In this document: in pieces, positions 36,701 to 49,195 of the stretch | Layout: the number at the start of each line of letters is the position of its first letter | How positions within the stretch are numbered: position 1 is the first letter of the stretch | DNA from: Acanthornis magna | Lineage: Eukaryota; Chordata; Aves; Passeriformes; Acanthizidae | Direction of reading: 5' to 3' | Assembly: GCA_036785705.1 (NCBI GenBank) | Contig: JAWUZG010000056.1 | Location: 9,673,001-9,737,000 of the forward strand | Length of the DNA: 64,000 nt | The notes under the pieces: model-generated | The model's database searches: none | Told to the model about the DNA's origin: nothing | Seen by the model: the letters and a program-made list of their open reading frames with translations, nothing else | Made by a program: the position numbers and the translations under genes

Positions 36701-39700
36701 CGCCTAAAGATACAGTTTCCAGGTGTGGAATCTGTTGCAAAGAATACAGGTGAAGAAATGGCTTTGAAAGAAATACTTTATTATTCATTTAAAATTTATT
36801 CAGGGTTGTATTTTCTGCCTGAATGGGTGAGTGGGATAGGTTTGTGCTCTGTGGCTTTTTATCTTTTTGGGGTTGATGTTTTGGCCAGTCCAATGGAGAT
36901 GTGACCTTCTGCCTTATGATTTCTTTTTCAGAAGTGTCCAGCTCATGTTGTTCTGAAAACATCTCGTCCCCAGCCTCTCAGTCCCAAGTTGCCCCGAGGC
37001 ATCCCTCAGCAGACGGTGGTGCTGTCCCCTCCACCTGCACCGAGTGCAGAGACAGCCCCAGCAGTTCTGTCCCCTGCACCCTCATGGAGGGAGAGGGCAG
37101 CTCTCGAGCAGCCCCAGAGCATACTGCTTGTAGAAGACAAAGAACCAAAAGCTTCGTGTCCAAATACCCCGGCAGATATCCCTGTCCAGATTTTTGTTAC
37201 TGATGGTGACACAGAGGAACAAAAGCCCAGCGAGGAATTGATGGTCTCTCCATCCTCACCACCTCCTCCTCCGCCCCCTCCTCCCTTGCCCCCTCCACCC
37301 CCACCCCCACCTCCCCCGCTCCCTCTCCAGTTAAAAACACCATCAGCCACAGAGGATAAACCACTTCCCCTGAGCTCTGATGGCCCCTCAGAAAGCCCTG
37401 CACTGCACAAACAGGATGATTCATCCAGGAGGTCTATAAATAATTGCATAGGTAAGTAGGCTCACATCAACTGGTGCTTTTTAATGCATTTCCTGTATTT
37501 TTGTGGTCTCCCTCCCTCTGCATCTGTACAGGAATAATGTGTAGTTTTGATCAAGAGAATGAGGCTCTTGGAAGGCTTAGTCTAAGAAACTACATAGAAT
37601 AACATTGACCATAGGTCAGGATGTTAAATGAGTAACAATGATTTGTGTGTCCTGTTTGAGACACTTCTCAGGGTCCTGATGCTCCAGTCAGAAGAACAAT
37701 GTGGGTAAATTTGTAGCTGTACTAAGGCTACTTCAGTGTTTATGATTTATGTACCACAGGGCTGGCAATTGGGCTGCTTGTGCTTCTAAGGTGTGCACAG
37801 CCTGTGTCCACTTACAATTTGCTTGGTTTCTAAATAAAGGTTTCCTAAGAGAATTCATGCAGAATTCAACTGGGATTTGAAAGGCAGGTGAATAGCTTTG
37901 GCATACATTTCTAGGGAAGAAATTCTGATCTATTACACCTTTGCTTTGTTACCAAGATCATGCAGGTGTAATTGAAGGCTGAACTTGGCAATTGAAAGAG
38001 TAGTTTGAATGAGAATGGAGCTCAGCAGCCTCCCAAGGCTGCACTGGTTACATCCTGCTAACAGGCTTATTTTTATCTCTAAAGCAAGTGGATATTTTGA
38101 CTATGTCAGAGAGATTGATCAAGGTTGGAAGGCGGCAATTTTTTTTTGTTGTTTTTCACAGTGGAGCTTATGCTAGAATGAGGAATGTCTTTAAATGCGG
38201 TACATTCCTTTTCCTTTTTGACTCTTCACAATACATCCAAGCAGCCTTTGTATCCGATCAGTTAAGAGGCAAACCACAGGCAGAAATACCCGGGGAAGTT
38301 CAGCATTTTTAGTTCTTCCAAGCTGTGGGGAAGTACAAACAGCTGAAGGGTGGAGACACAGTTGAGTTACCATGGCAAACTACTGTGCATCCAGTGCAGA
38401 CTTTAGTCTGGGATATCCCTGGGATAACTCTACCTCAGATACTCTTAAGAAGCCTTGATTAACAGCAGGAGTTGTACACCAGAGTAGTGTGATTGCTATT
38501 GGAACAGCCTTGCTGGTAGCTAATATTTACTGCCTTTCACAGCCTAACACTGATATCTTTTCATTATTTCTCAATACGAAAAATTATTTTTTGTTTATTG
38601 GAGAGATCTGGTTACAGTTGTCTATACCTATTTCTTAAAAAAACACATCTTGTCAGTAGCTGTAGCAGTAATTGCTAAATTACTGCCACAGGACCTTACT
38701 GAAACAGCTTCATAAACATTCTGGTTTCAGTTATGTATTACTTATGTCTTTGTATGTGAAAAGCCAGGAGAGGTTTCTTTTATAATTTGTTAGTTTGACT
38801 AATCATTTACCAGGCAACCCATTTAATTAGTAGACTTAAGACTTTTTTACTTGTAGGTTTTGTAAGGCGACCTGGTGGATCTTTGCTTGATCCTTTTGAG
38901 TCTCTGAAGGTACCACAGGATTTAGCAGAATGTTGCATTTCAAGTGGTTGATATTAATCACATAACCTTGTATGCACTGCGCATGGCAAAAATATTTCTA
39001 GCTGTGAGGCACAGATGGTCTGGACCTATTGCTGTCCAGGGAAAAAGCCTCCCTGTCTGACAGTCTGGAACAAACAGCAAAGAATCCAGCAGAAGGAATA
39101 AAACACAAATTAGTGTGTATCAGGAGGACTAATGGAAGCTCTCAGTATGGTGTCCTTCATGGTCTGAAGTTCAGAAATATACACCTGAGATCTAAATCAT
39201 GTTCTAAAATAGGAATTGTTTTCTAAGTCCATACAGAAAACAGCTGCCTGCGTAGGGCCTGTTCTGGCTCCCACTGACTTCAGTAGTGCACTTTCAAACC
39301 CTTCTACTCAAATCCTTTCATTTTTCTCTTGGCTGAGCAAAAATGCAATTGACGGTCTCAGCAGGCTTCTGGGCAAGCTAGGAGGGATGGTGGATTGTTT
39401 ATAACACAGGATGCAAGAGATATTTTGGTTCGGTGAAATTTTTTTGAAAGCCCATAAAGTTGCAATGAAAAAGAGCATCATCCTTTCTGTATAATTTCTT
39501 CCTTAGAGCACAACCTTGTGTAATGATGAAGAGGCATTGGGTTCTCAATTCAAGATACAAAAGCTTTAACTGCTTTTTCAATGCAGTTTCAGAGCCTGCT
39601 GTTGCAGAAGCTTGAAAAAGTCTGTGCCTAAACAGACCATTCTTTTCCCTGTCATTAGCAAAGATTAAAGGAAGAGCCCTGAACACTTGGGTAGGGCTTC

Positions 39701-40043
39701 ATACCTCTTAAGTGTGGTATTCATACTTCTGGTAACAGTAGATTTATCTGTTGCAGGTTCCATGGATGAAGTGTTGGCTTCTCTGAAGCGCAGTGAAGTT
39801 CACCTTCGCAAGGTGGAGCAGCCAAACCCATATGCCTCTGTGAAGGACAACATCCTCTCTGCCATTAGGCAAGGAGTTAAACTAAGAAAAGTGAATCGAG
39901 ATACTGAGAGAGATGTCAGTAAAGGATCCCCTAATGAGCTAGAGAGAAGCATTAAGGCAGCCATGCAGAGAATTAAGAAAGTGTCTGCTGATTCTGAAGA
40001 AGAGGAGGACAATGATCAGAATAATGGAGAATGGGACAGCTAA
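27175..40043 (+). CDS. WHAMM: WHAMM, Arp2/3-activating WASP-family protein
   Basis: Ten coding exons give 792 codons (human 809). WHAMM binds Golgi/ERGIC and autophagosomal membranes and microtubules and switches on Arp2/3 actin nucleation. Parts in order: membrane-binding N-terminus beginning EPQPDSLEGWV (about 1-260); central coiled coil that binds microtubules (about 290-540); proline-rich tract (about 633-657) for profilin or SH3 partners; two WH2 motifs, SMDEVLASLKR...LRKVE (699-718) and NILSAIRQGVKLRKV (729-743); a central helix LERSIKAAMQRIKKV; and an acidic tail ending EWDS with the Arp2/3-contacting tryptophan at 790. The start ATG at 27175 has G at -3 and G at +4. The intron after exon 8 begins with GC, not GT. 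FSD2 lies divergently upstream and HOMER2 convergently downstream. Confidence 0.97.
30597..30770 (+). CDS. WHAMM: WHAMM coding exon 2
   Basis: It encodes 58 residues from VLQQHKSADTMVALMKVYEE to LYKLEIL; human WHAMM has NTMVALMNVYQEEDEAYQE here. Acceptor CCCACTAG, donor GTAAGT, phase 0 at both ends. Confidence 0.97.
32093..32243 (+). CDS. WHAMM: WHAMM coding exon 3
   Basis: It encodes 50 residues from KSLQYDNLGPRRVAALQKDA to NYFKETVKALA. The stretch SIQDITVNYFKETVKALA is identical to human. Acceptor CCTTGCAG, donor GTAATT, ends in phase 1. Confidence 0.97.
32730..32899 (+). CDS. WHAMM: WHAMM coding exon 4 (coiled coil)
   Basis: It encodes about 57 residues from MHKQMEQDEERFG through WASALPRLENLKYMLAKETL to IQKL. 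This is the first part of the predicted central coiled coil. Donor GTAAGA, phase 0 at the end. Confidence 0.96.
33571..33736 (+). CDS. WHAMM: WHAMM coding exon 5 (coiled coil)
   Basis: It encodes about 55 residues from MENLGEQEENLSVVEELEIQ to LDTIKRQIK. The ELEIQYYETQLELYNVQLE heptads match the human ELEIQFYEIQLELYEVKFE. Acceptor TTCTGTTACAG, donor GTGAGA. Confidence 0.96.
34681..34868 (+). CDS. WHAMM: WHAMM coding exon 6 (coiled coil)
   Basis: It encodes about 63 residues from EKQDEVVYYDTCENPEELKV to RAYLRNKK; KQDEVVYYD.CENPEELKVI is shared with human. Acceptor GCCTTTTTAG, donor GTAAAT. A 22-base T run (35947-35968) lies in the following intron. Confidence 0.96.
35947..35968. repeat. Poly-T run in WHAMM intron 6
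   Basis: Twenty-two consecutive T residues within a longer T/C-rich stretch. It lies too far from the next acceptor (about 36285) to serve as its pyrimidine tract. Confidence 0.9.
36286..36372 (+). CDS. WHAMM: WHAMM coding exon 7 (coiled coil)
   Basis: It encodes 29 residues, DQCEASHRQRLQQAEESRKR then FQQHHSIQI, matching human RLQQAEESIRYSRQHHSIQ. Acceptor CTTCTCCCAG, donor GTGAGT, phase 0. Confidence 0.96.
36457..36552 (+). CDS. WHAMM: WHAMM coding exon 8 (basic coiled-coil end), GC donor
   Basis: It encodes 32 residues, KRDKQKEEEKKKKAW then ISQERQKTLERLKAFRE. The donor is GAG|GCAAGT, a strong-consensus GC splice site. The nearest GT would end the exon in phase 1 and put the next exon in the wrong frame, while the GC site keeps the conserved frame. 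Confidence 0.93.
36932..37451 (+). CDS. WHAMM: WHAMM coding exon 9 (linker and proline-rich region)
   Basis: It encodes about 173 residues: a divergent linker, the conserved ADIPVQIFVTDGD segment with SEELMVSP, then a proline run with isolated leucines (37257-37329). It ends in phase 1 at CATAG|GTAAGT. A long minus-strand open frame here is the mirror of the proline codons. Confidence 0.93.
37257..37329. repeat. CCT/CCC run coding the WHAMM polyproline tract
   Basis: A low-complexity C-rich run encodes two proline blocks separated by leucine and flanked by SSP and LPLQL. The tract length differs between species, as in the human protein. Confidence 0.85.
39757..40043 (+). CDS. WHAMM: WHAMM last coding exon (WH2-WH2-central-acidic)
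   Basis: It encodes the final 95 residues with two WH2 motifs, the central helix and the acidic tail, so the whole actin-nucleating VCA module is in one exon. Acceptor ATCTGTTGCAG before 39757; stop TAA at 40041-40043. Confidence 0.97.
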
Positions 40044-41072
40044 CCAGCATAACAGACTTACTGACTGGAACAGTGTGTGCCTCATTTTGCACGTTGTAGA
40101 AGACTGTCCCTTTCAAAATGAAAGAACTGTGTGATTGTGTGTGGTGTTCTCATAGTCCAAAATGTCTTGTAAAGTAAAAGAATCCTGTTGATTTTCTGTA
40201 GGAGCTACAGATTCATATTTTTGCATGAGAAATCATACTCCAAATTATGCTTGCACTAATAGGTGTTTCTGGCTCAACCATGTAGTGTTTTCACCACGTC
40301 TGAAGAGAGCTAAAATGCTGGATTGAAACATACGTTATTTAGATTGTTACTGCACAGTAGGTAATGCTATCACAACAAGGTTTAAGAAGTGAAAAAATAA
40401 CTGAAAATCTCTTTTGTCAGATAAAAGTAGAAGCAAATCTGTGGTGACAGAGGCAGACCAGAAAACTTAGCATAATCTGGAATCTTTCATTCCTACCTCC
40501 ATTGTCCAGAAAATTCTTAAACATTTTGCTTGTCTAATACAGCTCACTCTCAAATAACTATGTGGATACTCCATTTATCATCATGTTAGAAAGAGTGCAC
40601 TTATGGATGGCTCAATAATGCTGATTGGGAAAATGAGTTTCAAGTTTGAAATAAACACTACTGCAGTAATTACCAAAAAGTTTACTTTTTTAGCTGAAAG
40701 ATTAAGTATAGAGAACTTCTAGATGTTAAGTATTTTTTGTACATCTACATTTACAACGACCTGTTGACATGAAAGAAAGAGCCAAAATATTGTATACAAT
40801 ATTTTTCAGGATTTAGTCCTGAAATGCAGGGCTGTATTTCTCCACTGAGAACTTCAATACATGTTTATAGCTACTCTCATGAATTTAAATTACCTGATGG
40901 CCTTATAAATAGCAGGTATTTGAATTGTGCCTGGAAGCTGATAATTTCAAAATTCAGCTACATTCAGTTTAGTGACTCTTGCTATTTTGGGTAGATAGTG
41001 GCAAAAATGATCCAAGTTATTTTTTTGAAGTTTATACTGACCCTTAATAAAAATATATCTTGACAGAAGCAG
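40044..41072 (+). other. WHAMM: Probable WHAMM 3' UTR
   Basis: AT-rich non-coding sequence follows the stop. AATAAA occurs at about 40650 and again at 41046-41051, so short and long 3' ends are possible. The end given follows the second signal. Confidence 0.6.
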
Positions 41073-44000
41073 TGGATTCAGCGTGCTGTCATTTTAGGAT
41101 ACTGCTGTGAACGGAGCATTATTTATACCATGGTACCCTGGCTTTTGATTGCAAGTGGCAGCCATACAGCAACCGCACTCTCACTAATGGTATAGGTAAA
41201 TGTCCTTATTTTCTCAAATATTTATGAATTGTAATTTGGTAACAAAATTGCAAATAGAGTGCTTTAATTCCCTGTTTTACTGTAGAGCAGCAGATCTGTT
41301 TAATCAGCACAGTAAATATGTATGCAGCAGTTTTTGTGCGAGAAGCAGAAGCAGCAGCCGTGGGTTCATTTTTTACTGTTTAAGCACCTACTGCTGTTTG
41401 GATGTGAGAAAAAACAACCTTTTTTTTGTCCAGTGCCATCAAACCAAACGGAGACAAAAGGAACATCAACACAGGTCAGGTCTTACTCAGCTGTCCTAAG
41501 GAGAGAGCTGTGGAGGGGAGCTGGGAGTGTGCCCACAGCACCCTGCTCCCCCTGAGCTGGGCTGGGCACGGGGAGCAGGGCACAATCAATCCACGGCACC
41601 TTCAGCACCCCAAATACTGAGCACTTCCCAGGCTGGGACTCGAGACACAATCTGGTCCTTCAAAAGTAAACATCTTTTCCCCAGGCATGCCTGGGGCAGA
41701 AGGGGTGCTCAGCCCATGGGGAGGGGCTGGTGCTGGGGCTGAGAGCTCTCCCAGGCCATGCCCTTTAGTGGTGCAGTTATTTAAAGCTGGATAAAGGCAG
41801 CAGAGGCTTGGCTGCCTCTCCCTGGCTGGTACCTCCTGCCAAATGGCAGCCTGAAGCCCTTTACTGCTTTACTACTGCTGCATTCCTAGCTACAGTGCTA
41901 GGAAGTTGAATACAGCATAAAGTATGCAGAAATAAGTGACCTGCAATTCCTCCAACTAATGTTACAGCTTTTTTGTGTTTAACAGCAGCACTTTTACTCA
42001 GGAGAGGCCATCTGAGGATCAGCACCACTGGACAGTGATTTCTCCTGCTTAGGGGGTTTTTTTGTAGCCATGTCTGAAGCTCATCTGGGTCTGATCTCAT
42101 GTGTCCCGCAGAGCTCCCTACATCCCAGACTGAAAAATGTCCTTGAAAACCCACCCAGAAACCACTGAACCCGCCTGTTTTCTGAAGCCCACTTCATTTG
42201 CTGGACAAGCCAACAGGCCTGCTCTGTGGAAAATGTGCTGCTACAATTTTCTGGTTGGCGTGGAAGATTTCACCTGTATCAAGTAATCCTCACTGCCTGG
42301 TTCACTACCAAAATGTAATGGATCCTACTCAGCCAAGTAGCTGCTGGATCACCAACTCTCCTGGATGTCAGCAGCATGGCCAAGGAAAACACCAAAAGCA
42401 CTGGCATTAGCCTAAAGAGAAGAGGGTGAGAGAACAGTTTTCAAATCCATAAGAGGCTGCTGCAAAGAGGAGGGAAGTAATTTGTTCTGCGTGTTCACAG
42501 GGAGGTAAGGGGCTTAAATTATAGCTGAAAGGATTCAGGGTAATGGTAGGAAAACCTTTCTAACAAACACTGAGAGCAGAGAGGTGCAGGGACAGGTTGC
42601 CTGGAAAGGTGATAGAGTTTCTGTCACTGGGAATCTTTCTAAGCAGGTCAGATAAACACCCTGGGGTGCTGCTGGTATTGCTGAGTGCTGTGGCAGGGAG
42701 AGGTTTGCAGCCTGTGCCCAGCTGGGCTCGGTGTCCTGCTGCCTTCAGGCTCAGTTTGCTCTGCAGGGGAGGCTACAGCCTGTCTTCTGAGAGATGCCCA
42801 AATGTAAGAAGACTCAAAAAAACCTTCCTAAGCTCCCCTCAGATGACCACACTGGACTGTGGAGGCAAGGGTGGGTAGGAAATGGCCCCAGTGCCACAGG
42901 TTGATGGGGCACTCAGGAAAACCACACCTGCAAGTGCCAAAAAGAGAGAGGCCTTAATCTGGATTTGAGCTCAGGCTTCAGCAGATGCCTTCCCACCTCA
43001 ACATGTTCGGTGCAGCTGCTGGTGCCATGCACTGTCAGCAGAGTGCAAAGGCCTGATGGACAAAATGGGAGAAACTGGACTGGTGGCTTGGCTCCATGAT
43101 GACCAGACCAGGTAATTATTAACCTGCAAAAAAGCTGGGACACCTCCTTGACATTAAATACCCTTCTCAAACTTCCTCACTCTGGGCTAGTAAATGAGGC
43201 CCTTGGTGGGAATAATCTGCCCTAACTGTCTATCTGCAGAAATTGATTTTTTTAAACTGAAAGAATACAGTTGTCTGGCATTCAGGAGTTAATAACGCAT
43301 GGATTTGCTGGAAATCCGGGTCATGAGGTAAAGAGATCAATTTCTATAAATCAGTATCACTGTGGCTTGTGATTTTTCTGACTATGATGTGGGCAGTCCA
43401 GACAGCAGCTGCCAGTATTTTTAGGGAGGTTTAAAGTTAATGTATTCAAAGACTACTTGGTCTGACTAAAAGAGTTTCCCTTTGAAACACCAGTGCTTTG
43501 ATCTCAGCAAGAGGAGAGTCGTGGCAGCGGTGCCATGGCTGTAGCTGGTGGTGCCAGTGCAGCCGTGGATTTGTCAGCACTTCTGTCTACATGCTGCTTT
43601 TTGGGATTTATGAAACTTCTCCATAGCCAGCCCTCCAGTCCAGTGCACAGGACTGGTTCACAAGCTGAATACTGACTTTTTTTCCTGCAAAATGGTACTG
43701 AACCAAGCAAATCAAGTCTGTGTGTGAGCACTTTGAAGTGACCCAGACTTACAGGGGCTTGAGCAAGTATGTCACATTGTGCAGCTGTGGGACTGTGGGG
43801 ACTATGGAACAGGCCTGAATATAGGGCTTGAAGTGCTGAAGGTTTGCCAGGCAGCACCCATGATCCCTCCTTCAGTCACTTCCTTCTTTTATCCCTTAAA
43901 ATCAAGAGATGCACACGTACACCAGGGCACCAGGAGCAAGAGGGACAAAGAGGATCAGTACGAAGGCATTCATTAGGACTAACAAAAAGCTGGAAAATGC

Positions 44001-47000
44001 TTCTCTTTTCAGTCTTCCTCTATGAAGCAGTTAGTAGATAAGAGCGTGCACCCTTTGGAGAAAATGAGATTTAAGGCTATGCAGACCCTCACTCAAAAAG
44101 CATGGATTTAATTCCGAAAGCTCCTGTATTTGCATCCGAGAGCACATCTGCGCACTACACGCCATAACAATGTGATATTGGTGGGAAAGAGGGACACATC
44201 ATTTCAGCTAAACCCATGGTGATGATAAAAGGTGAATGGTATTGAAAGCATTTTTTAATAAATGCCACAGCAAACCTTGGCAGCAAAACCTGCTCAGAAC
44301 AATATGTGAATGTATCCCTGGAGGAAACACTCAAAACTGCTCCAGAACATGGCCTTCTTTTCCTGGCAAAAAGGTATGTGATTTTCATTCTCAGCATGTC
44401 ACGCTAAGCTGAGAGCAAGAAGCAACACAATTAAATCTGCTCAGGTAACAGTGACATTAACAGCTCAGCTACTTGTGAAAATGCTTTGTACAACAAGCCG
44501 TCTTTAGCAAGCCTTTGCTCCTGCAGTGAGTGATCCACAAACTGCTTAGAAAACATATTTAGCAAAATACATTTTCCACTAGATCCCCCTCCTGCCCCAA
44601 ATCCCCATTGAAGTGCTGCGGATGGGGGCACAGCATCCTCCTGGGGCAGCTGCCTGCAGGTGACCAGGGTCCTGTGGCTGTGGCTTGGGGCCAGCCCTGG
44701 GCAAGGGCCTTGTGGCAGAAAGGGCCACGGGCAGCACCGACCCACAGCAGCATCCAGCACCCCAAGGGGCAGCGCTCTGGGGAAAGGCTGGCCAGGCTGC
44801 AGCTTGGGAAGGGAATTCCATGTCCTCCTGGGAGACTGGGCATCCTCCCACTTGAGCAATCACTCTTAGTGTCACCAAGGTATTTGCAGCTCCCTTCTAT
44901 CCCAAGGCAGCAGTCTAAACACCATCCTACGGTGCTTTGCAGAGCCTTGGCAAAGGGATTTCTCTGAGAAGCAGCAGCAGCCTCTCTCCAGCCCTGGTTC
45001 CCATCCTCTTCTCACCCAGGAGGAGTGGAAAAGCTGCCAGCTCTGACAGCAGCAGCGCCTCGGCTCCGTGGCAGTGGGCACGGCAGACACGGGGGGTGAG
45101 GAAATGAGTCTGTGCCACTCCTGGAGACACGCTTGAATCACTTATTCATCAGCAAGTGAGTCAGTGCCCTTCCCACAGCCATCCTGCGAGCTGAGGTGAC
45201 AGCGAAATAGGATCCAGCGCCTACACTTCCCCAGGCAGCGCGGAGAGCTCTGTGCCATGCCCTCCTCCCGAGCCTGACAGATTGCAGTGGAAGTCCTGGG
45301 AAGTGTGCAGGGATGTGCAGGCACGAGGGGTGAGGAGCCAGCACTGCATCCTCTCTGCTCTGCCAGAAGGAACACTCTGCCTGTGGGAGGCCTTCAGAAG
45401 TGTCTGCTGCAGGGTAAAGGGTTGCTCTTTCCCCTCTTGTTTTTAAACATCGTTCCTGTATCTCTCATCCTGTCCTAAAGCCATTCCCCACCCACTGAAA
45501 TGACTGTGCTAGTGACCATGGGACCTCCACAGCGTTAGGGAGTCATTAGTGAATCACTGCAATTTCTCAGGTTTCAGAGCCAGGGATTATTTTTGTAAAT
45601 GCACCCTACACTCCTATAGACAAACAGGATTTGAAAGGTCTCTGTTCTTCAGGGAACTCCAGCATCCTGGTTTGCAACATTCATCTTCAGGCTAATGAAC
45701 AGTACAAACCTGCATCCAGAGAAAAATTAAAGCCAGGGCTAATGGTAGCAATGAAATAAGTGGCAAAAGACTAAATGTAAATAGCTTTGAAAACGGATAC
45801 ATTTCAGTGTGACATGATAATGCAAAAATGATGCCAGTGCTGCTATTAATTATAATTCCCCAAATGTCTGAATTCCCTCGAGCCAGCATACATTAAGCAC
45901 AATCCAGGGCATATGCAACAAATCATATTCAATGATGAAAAGTAGGAGAAAAGCAAGAGCTCAATCTCTCTTGATTACAGCAGCCACAGATTTCTTTTTC
46001 ATAGACTGCCAGTACTAATGAATGGAGAGGACATAGAAGGAAAACAAAAATTCTCAAAACAGCGTGCCTCATGTGCCAATAGATGGATCTGCTCATAATC
46101 TTGATTAATTAAATGCAAACGTTGTCAAGAAAAAATTCAGGCTGAGGATTTTGAAACCCTCACTCTGACTGCAGCATCCAGCCATGAATGTGGAGGTATG
46201 GTCCTGGAAAACTGCATGGGATTTAGCTCTGGGATCCTGGATATGACCACTGCTACACACAAACACAGGAGGGTAGGTATTTATGAAGAGATCCATTTTG
46301 TGGTGGAGAATAGGAGGTCTCCAAAGCTCTGCTAGAGCAGGACTGATTCAGTAAGATGTGTCTTGCTTCTTTGCCTGTACAAGGGAACAGCCCTCAAAAC
46401 CAGAAGCTGGGCCTCATGTTGGCTCACAAAAATCTCAGATTTTCAACACGCAGTTCTCCGTCTAGAGATCATTTCATTCCAGACAGTGCTTCTGAGAAGA
46501 TCTAACAGTTCTGAAAATTATTGAAATACATTCAGTGTTCAAGAAAACTTTTAAGACCCAAAGGGAATTTCATAGCACAGAGATCTGTCTTTGAAAAATT
46601 CAGAGGCAGAGGTCAGAGTTAAGCACCACTCGGCTGCAGTGATCTGTTACATGTTCTCAGCAATGCATTATTGCAATAGGATTGGAATGTTTGCCTTGCA
46701 AAGGTTAGCTATGCTTTTGAAATTCGCCAGGTCTCAGATCTCCACAGCCTGAACAGCTCCATGGCAGTGCAGCCCTGACACTATTAATGACAAAGTGGAA
46801 AGCTCTGTGGCAGGGTCTGGCACAGCCCTGCAGAGCTGCTTCACGAGCCTTTGGATGGCCATTTTTAGCCTTGCTGGGTGAAATCAAACCAAGCAGTGCA
46901 CCTGGCAGGGCATTTTTTTTTCCATTTTTGAAGGTAGGCTGGACTTTGCTCCGGTGGGTTCAGTGGCTGAAGCATGAATGCACCACCACTGCAGGTCAGG

Positions 47001-49195
47001 CTGGGTTCCTGTCATTACCTGGCTTTGCTTTTTCAGCTGCTACTGCTACATTTTTTTATCTAACATTAACATTTCAGTTGTTCTCAGGAGAAGAACAGCC
47101 CATTATGTATTAGTCTCACTGATGCTGCTCTTCTGCTCTGGTTAGCAATGCTGATTATGTAAAGGATATTTAATGTTGTAAATAATTAAAATTTTTTACA
47201 AGATTTTGGCTACTTTTTAGGAGTAAAAAAAGAAATAAAAGAAAATGTATGCAGGGAATTTGAAAAAATGCTCAAGTCTTCTAGGAAGTGGGGAGACAGT
47301 TAATAATATATAATTAACATATCTTCCTTTCCTCCCTTGTTGGTACAGACGTGACTTTAGATGAAAAGCATGGAAAATTAAAAGTGTGTGGGACTGAATA
47401 ATGGTGAATTTTATGTAAGTTCATCCTTGTCACCAGCTACATGTGTTATGGAGAGAGCAAGCCTGTTCCTGCTCAGGGATCTCGTCCTGTCCTCCCTTTA
47501 TACAGCCTCCCCCATGGTGCCATGCTGGGGGTTTTCCTTCAAAAGGAACAAAATTATGGCCTATCTTTTCCCATGCTGTTGAAGGAATTCAAGGTGTCCA
47601 AAAGGAGTGCATATTACAGGGTAGTTCATCCACTTAGAGTCAGACATTTGATTTAAAGTTCACCTCCTGTTTCCGTCAGACATCCCGAGGTGGCACATCA
47701 CAGCTCGGCACCTGCAGCCAGGTAAAACGCTTTTTAATGTGTGACTCTGGAAGGACACACTCCATTGAGGAGGCTGCTGAGTTTTCTGACAGGAATCCAG
47801 TCAAACACGGGAATTAAGGGATCACAGAGAGCAGCAGCAGTTATCCCTGCTGGCAGCATCACCCACCACAGCTCCCCGACCAGGCTGTTTCTTTTGGAAC
47901 CGCTGGTCACCTGCACAGTGAACAGCTGGCAAGGAACAGCCTTTCACACAAACCAGAGACTTTCTTGATGCTACAAATGTACCCTGCGCTTAATGAGGCA
48001 AAAAGGCTCCAGAAATGCCAGCTGTGGCTGTGCCAAACAGGTCCCTCTGTGCCCAGCAAAGGCACTGCCCAGTGCTCACGTGGATGATGGAACACCCATT
48101 GCAGGACCAATGGGGGTCCCACACCCAAGAACGGGGAGCTGTAGGTGATGGGATGTACACACAGGTGCCTCTGTTGTACTAGCATTCATAATTATGCAAA
48201 TCCAAATAGATAAATGGGGGTGTTTTTTGGTAAGAATTGGAGACTGTTACTTGCATTTTACCACAACGCACATAAGCTGGTTTTGTAGCTACTGCTTTGT
48301 AGTCCCTGGTTATCCAGAGACTGCAAGAATTTGCTGCACTGCTTGTCAGAGCTCTTGATGGCTCCTGGTAGAAAAGCTCTGGCTAAAGGTCAGGGGCAGA
48401 CGAGTTTCTTGCTCACCCCAAAGCTGACATTTGCAGCCTTGTAGCCCGGAGTAACAAAGGCACAATGAGCTGCAGCCACTTAACAATCCTCAAACACTCC
48501 AATTGCCTTTGGGGAAGCCTGGTTTGGTGCAGAGACAGCAAACCCTGCTTCTGTATGATGAACACAACAGCGCTGAGAGCATCATTCTGTGCTGCCTGTA
48601 GATGCACTGCAGTGCCATCCCCTGCCAGGGGTGTGCTGCTGTGGGGACAAGGTCACTGGACCCCAGCGGGGACCTTGGGGCACAGTCCCATCTGAGAGGG
48701 CTCCCAAAAACGGGGAGTCAAAACATCCCTCATTTCCACACAGAGGGTCCCAGGTAATCTCTCCAGAGAAAATACCAAATTCAGCTGCCCACAGGGGCTG
48801 CTGCATCTGTTACAGGAATCACAGGAGGGTTTTCAGTCCCGAGCATACCCCAAACAGGGGTTACCCCAAACCCCCAACAAAAAGCTGCTTCCTAACAACA
48901 GGCCTCTCCCAGCACACAATAAATCCAAAATTTCATGTCCAAATATTTATAAATTCTGCTTTTCCAGTCATGTACCACTAATCCTGCACCCCCTCTGACT
49001 GGACTAATGGAACAAAGTGAAGCAAGACAAACATTTTAAAGCTCCACCTCTTGAAAAAAGAATTCTCAAGATTACCAAGTCTCCACATCACATGTATAGA
49101 TCAAAATCGCATTCTTCTGATCAAAGGACAGCATTCCATTGAGTTCAGACTTGCAGCCACAGAGATACTAATTTTCTGAAGTCAATTAAGACAGT
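41073..49195. other. WHAMM-HOMER2 intergenic region, left part
   Basis: I see no exon of a known gene. The region contains one CR1 fragment and several GC-richer patches (about 41.5-41.8, 44.6-45.4 and 48.6-48.8 kb) whose open frames run in several frames at once and show no domain. Confidence 0.5.
42436..42670 (+). mobile_element. Older CR1 LINE 3'-region fragment
   Basis: The order of phrases matches the older CR1 3' region: CAAATCC.TAAGAGGCTGCTG, GTAATTTGTTCTGCGTGTTC, ACAGGGAGGTAAG, GGATTCAGGGTAATGGTAGG, AAAACCTTTCTAACAAACAC, ACAGGTTGCCTGGAAAGGTG and CAGGTCAGATAAACA. It is more diverged than the copy at 26.7 kb, and the terminal repeats are not visible. Confidence 0.75.

Noticed and set aside
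37006..37449. Glycine-rich minus-strand open frame of 147 codons
   Set aside because: It is the reverse complement of the WHAMM polyproline codons.
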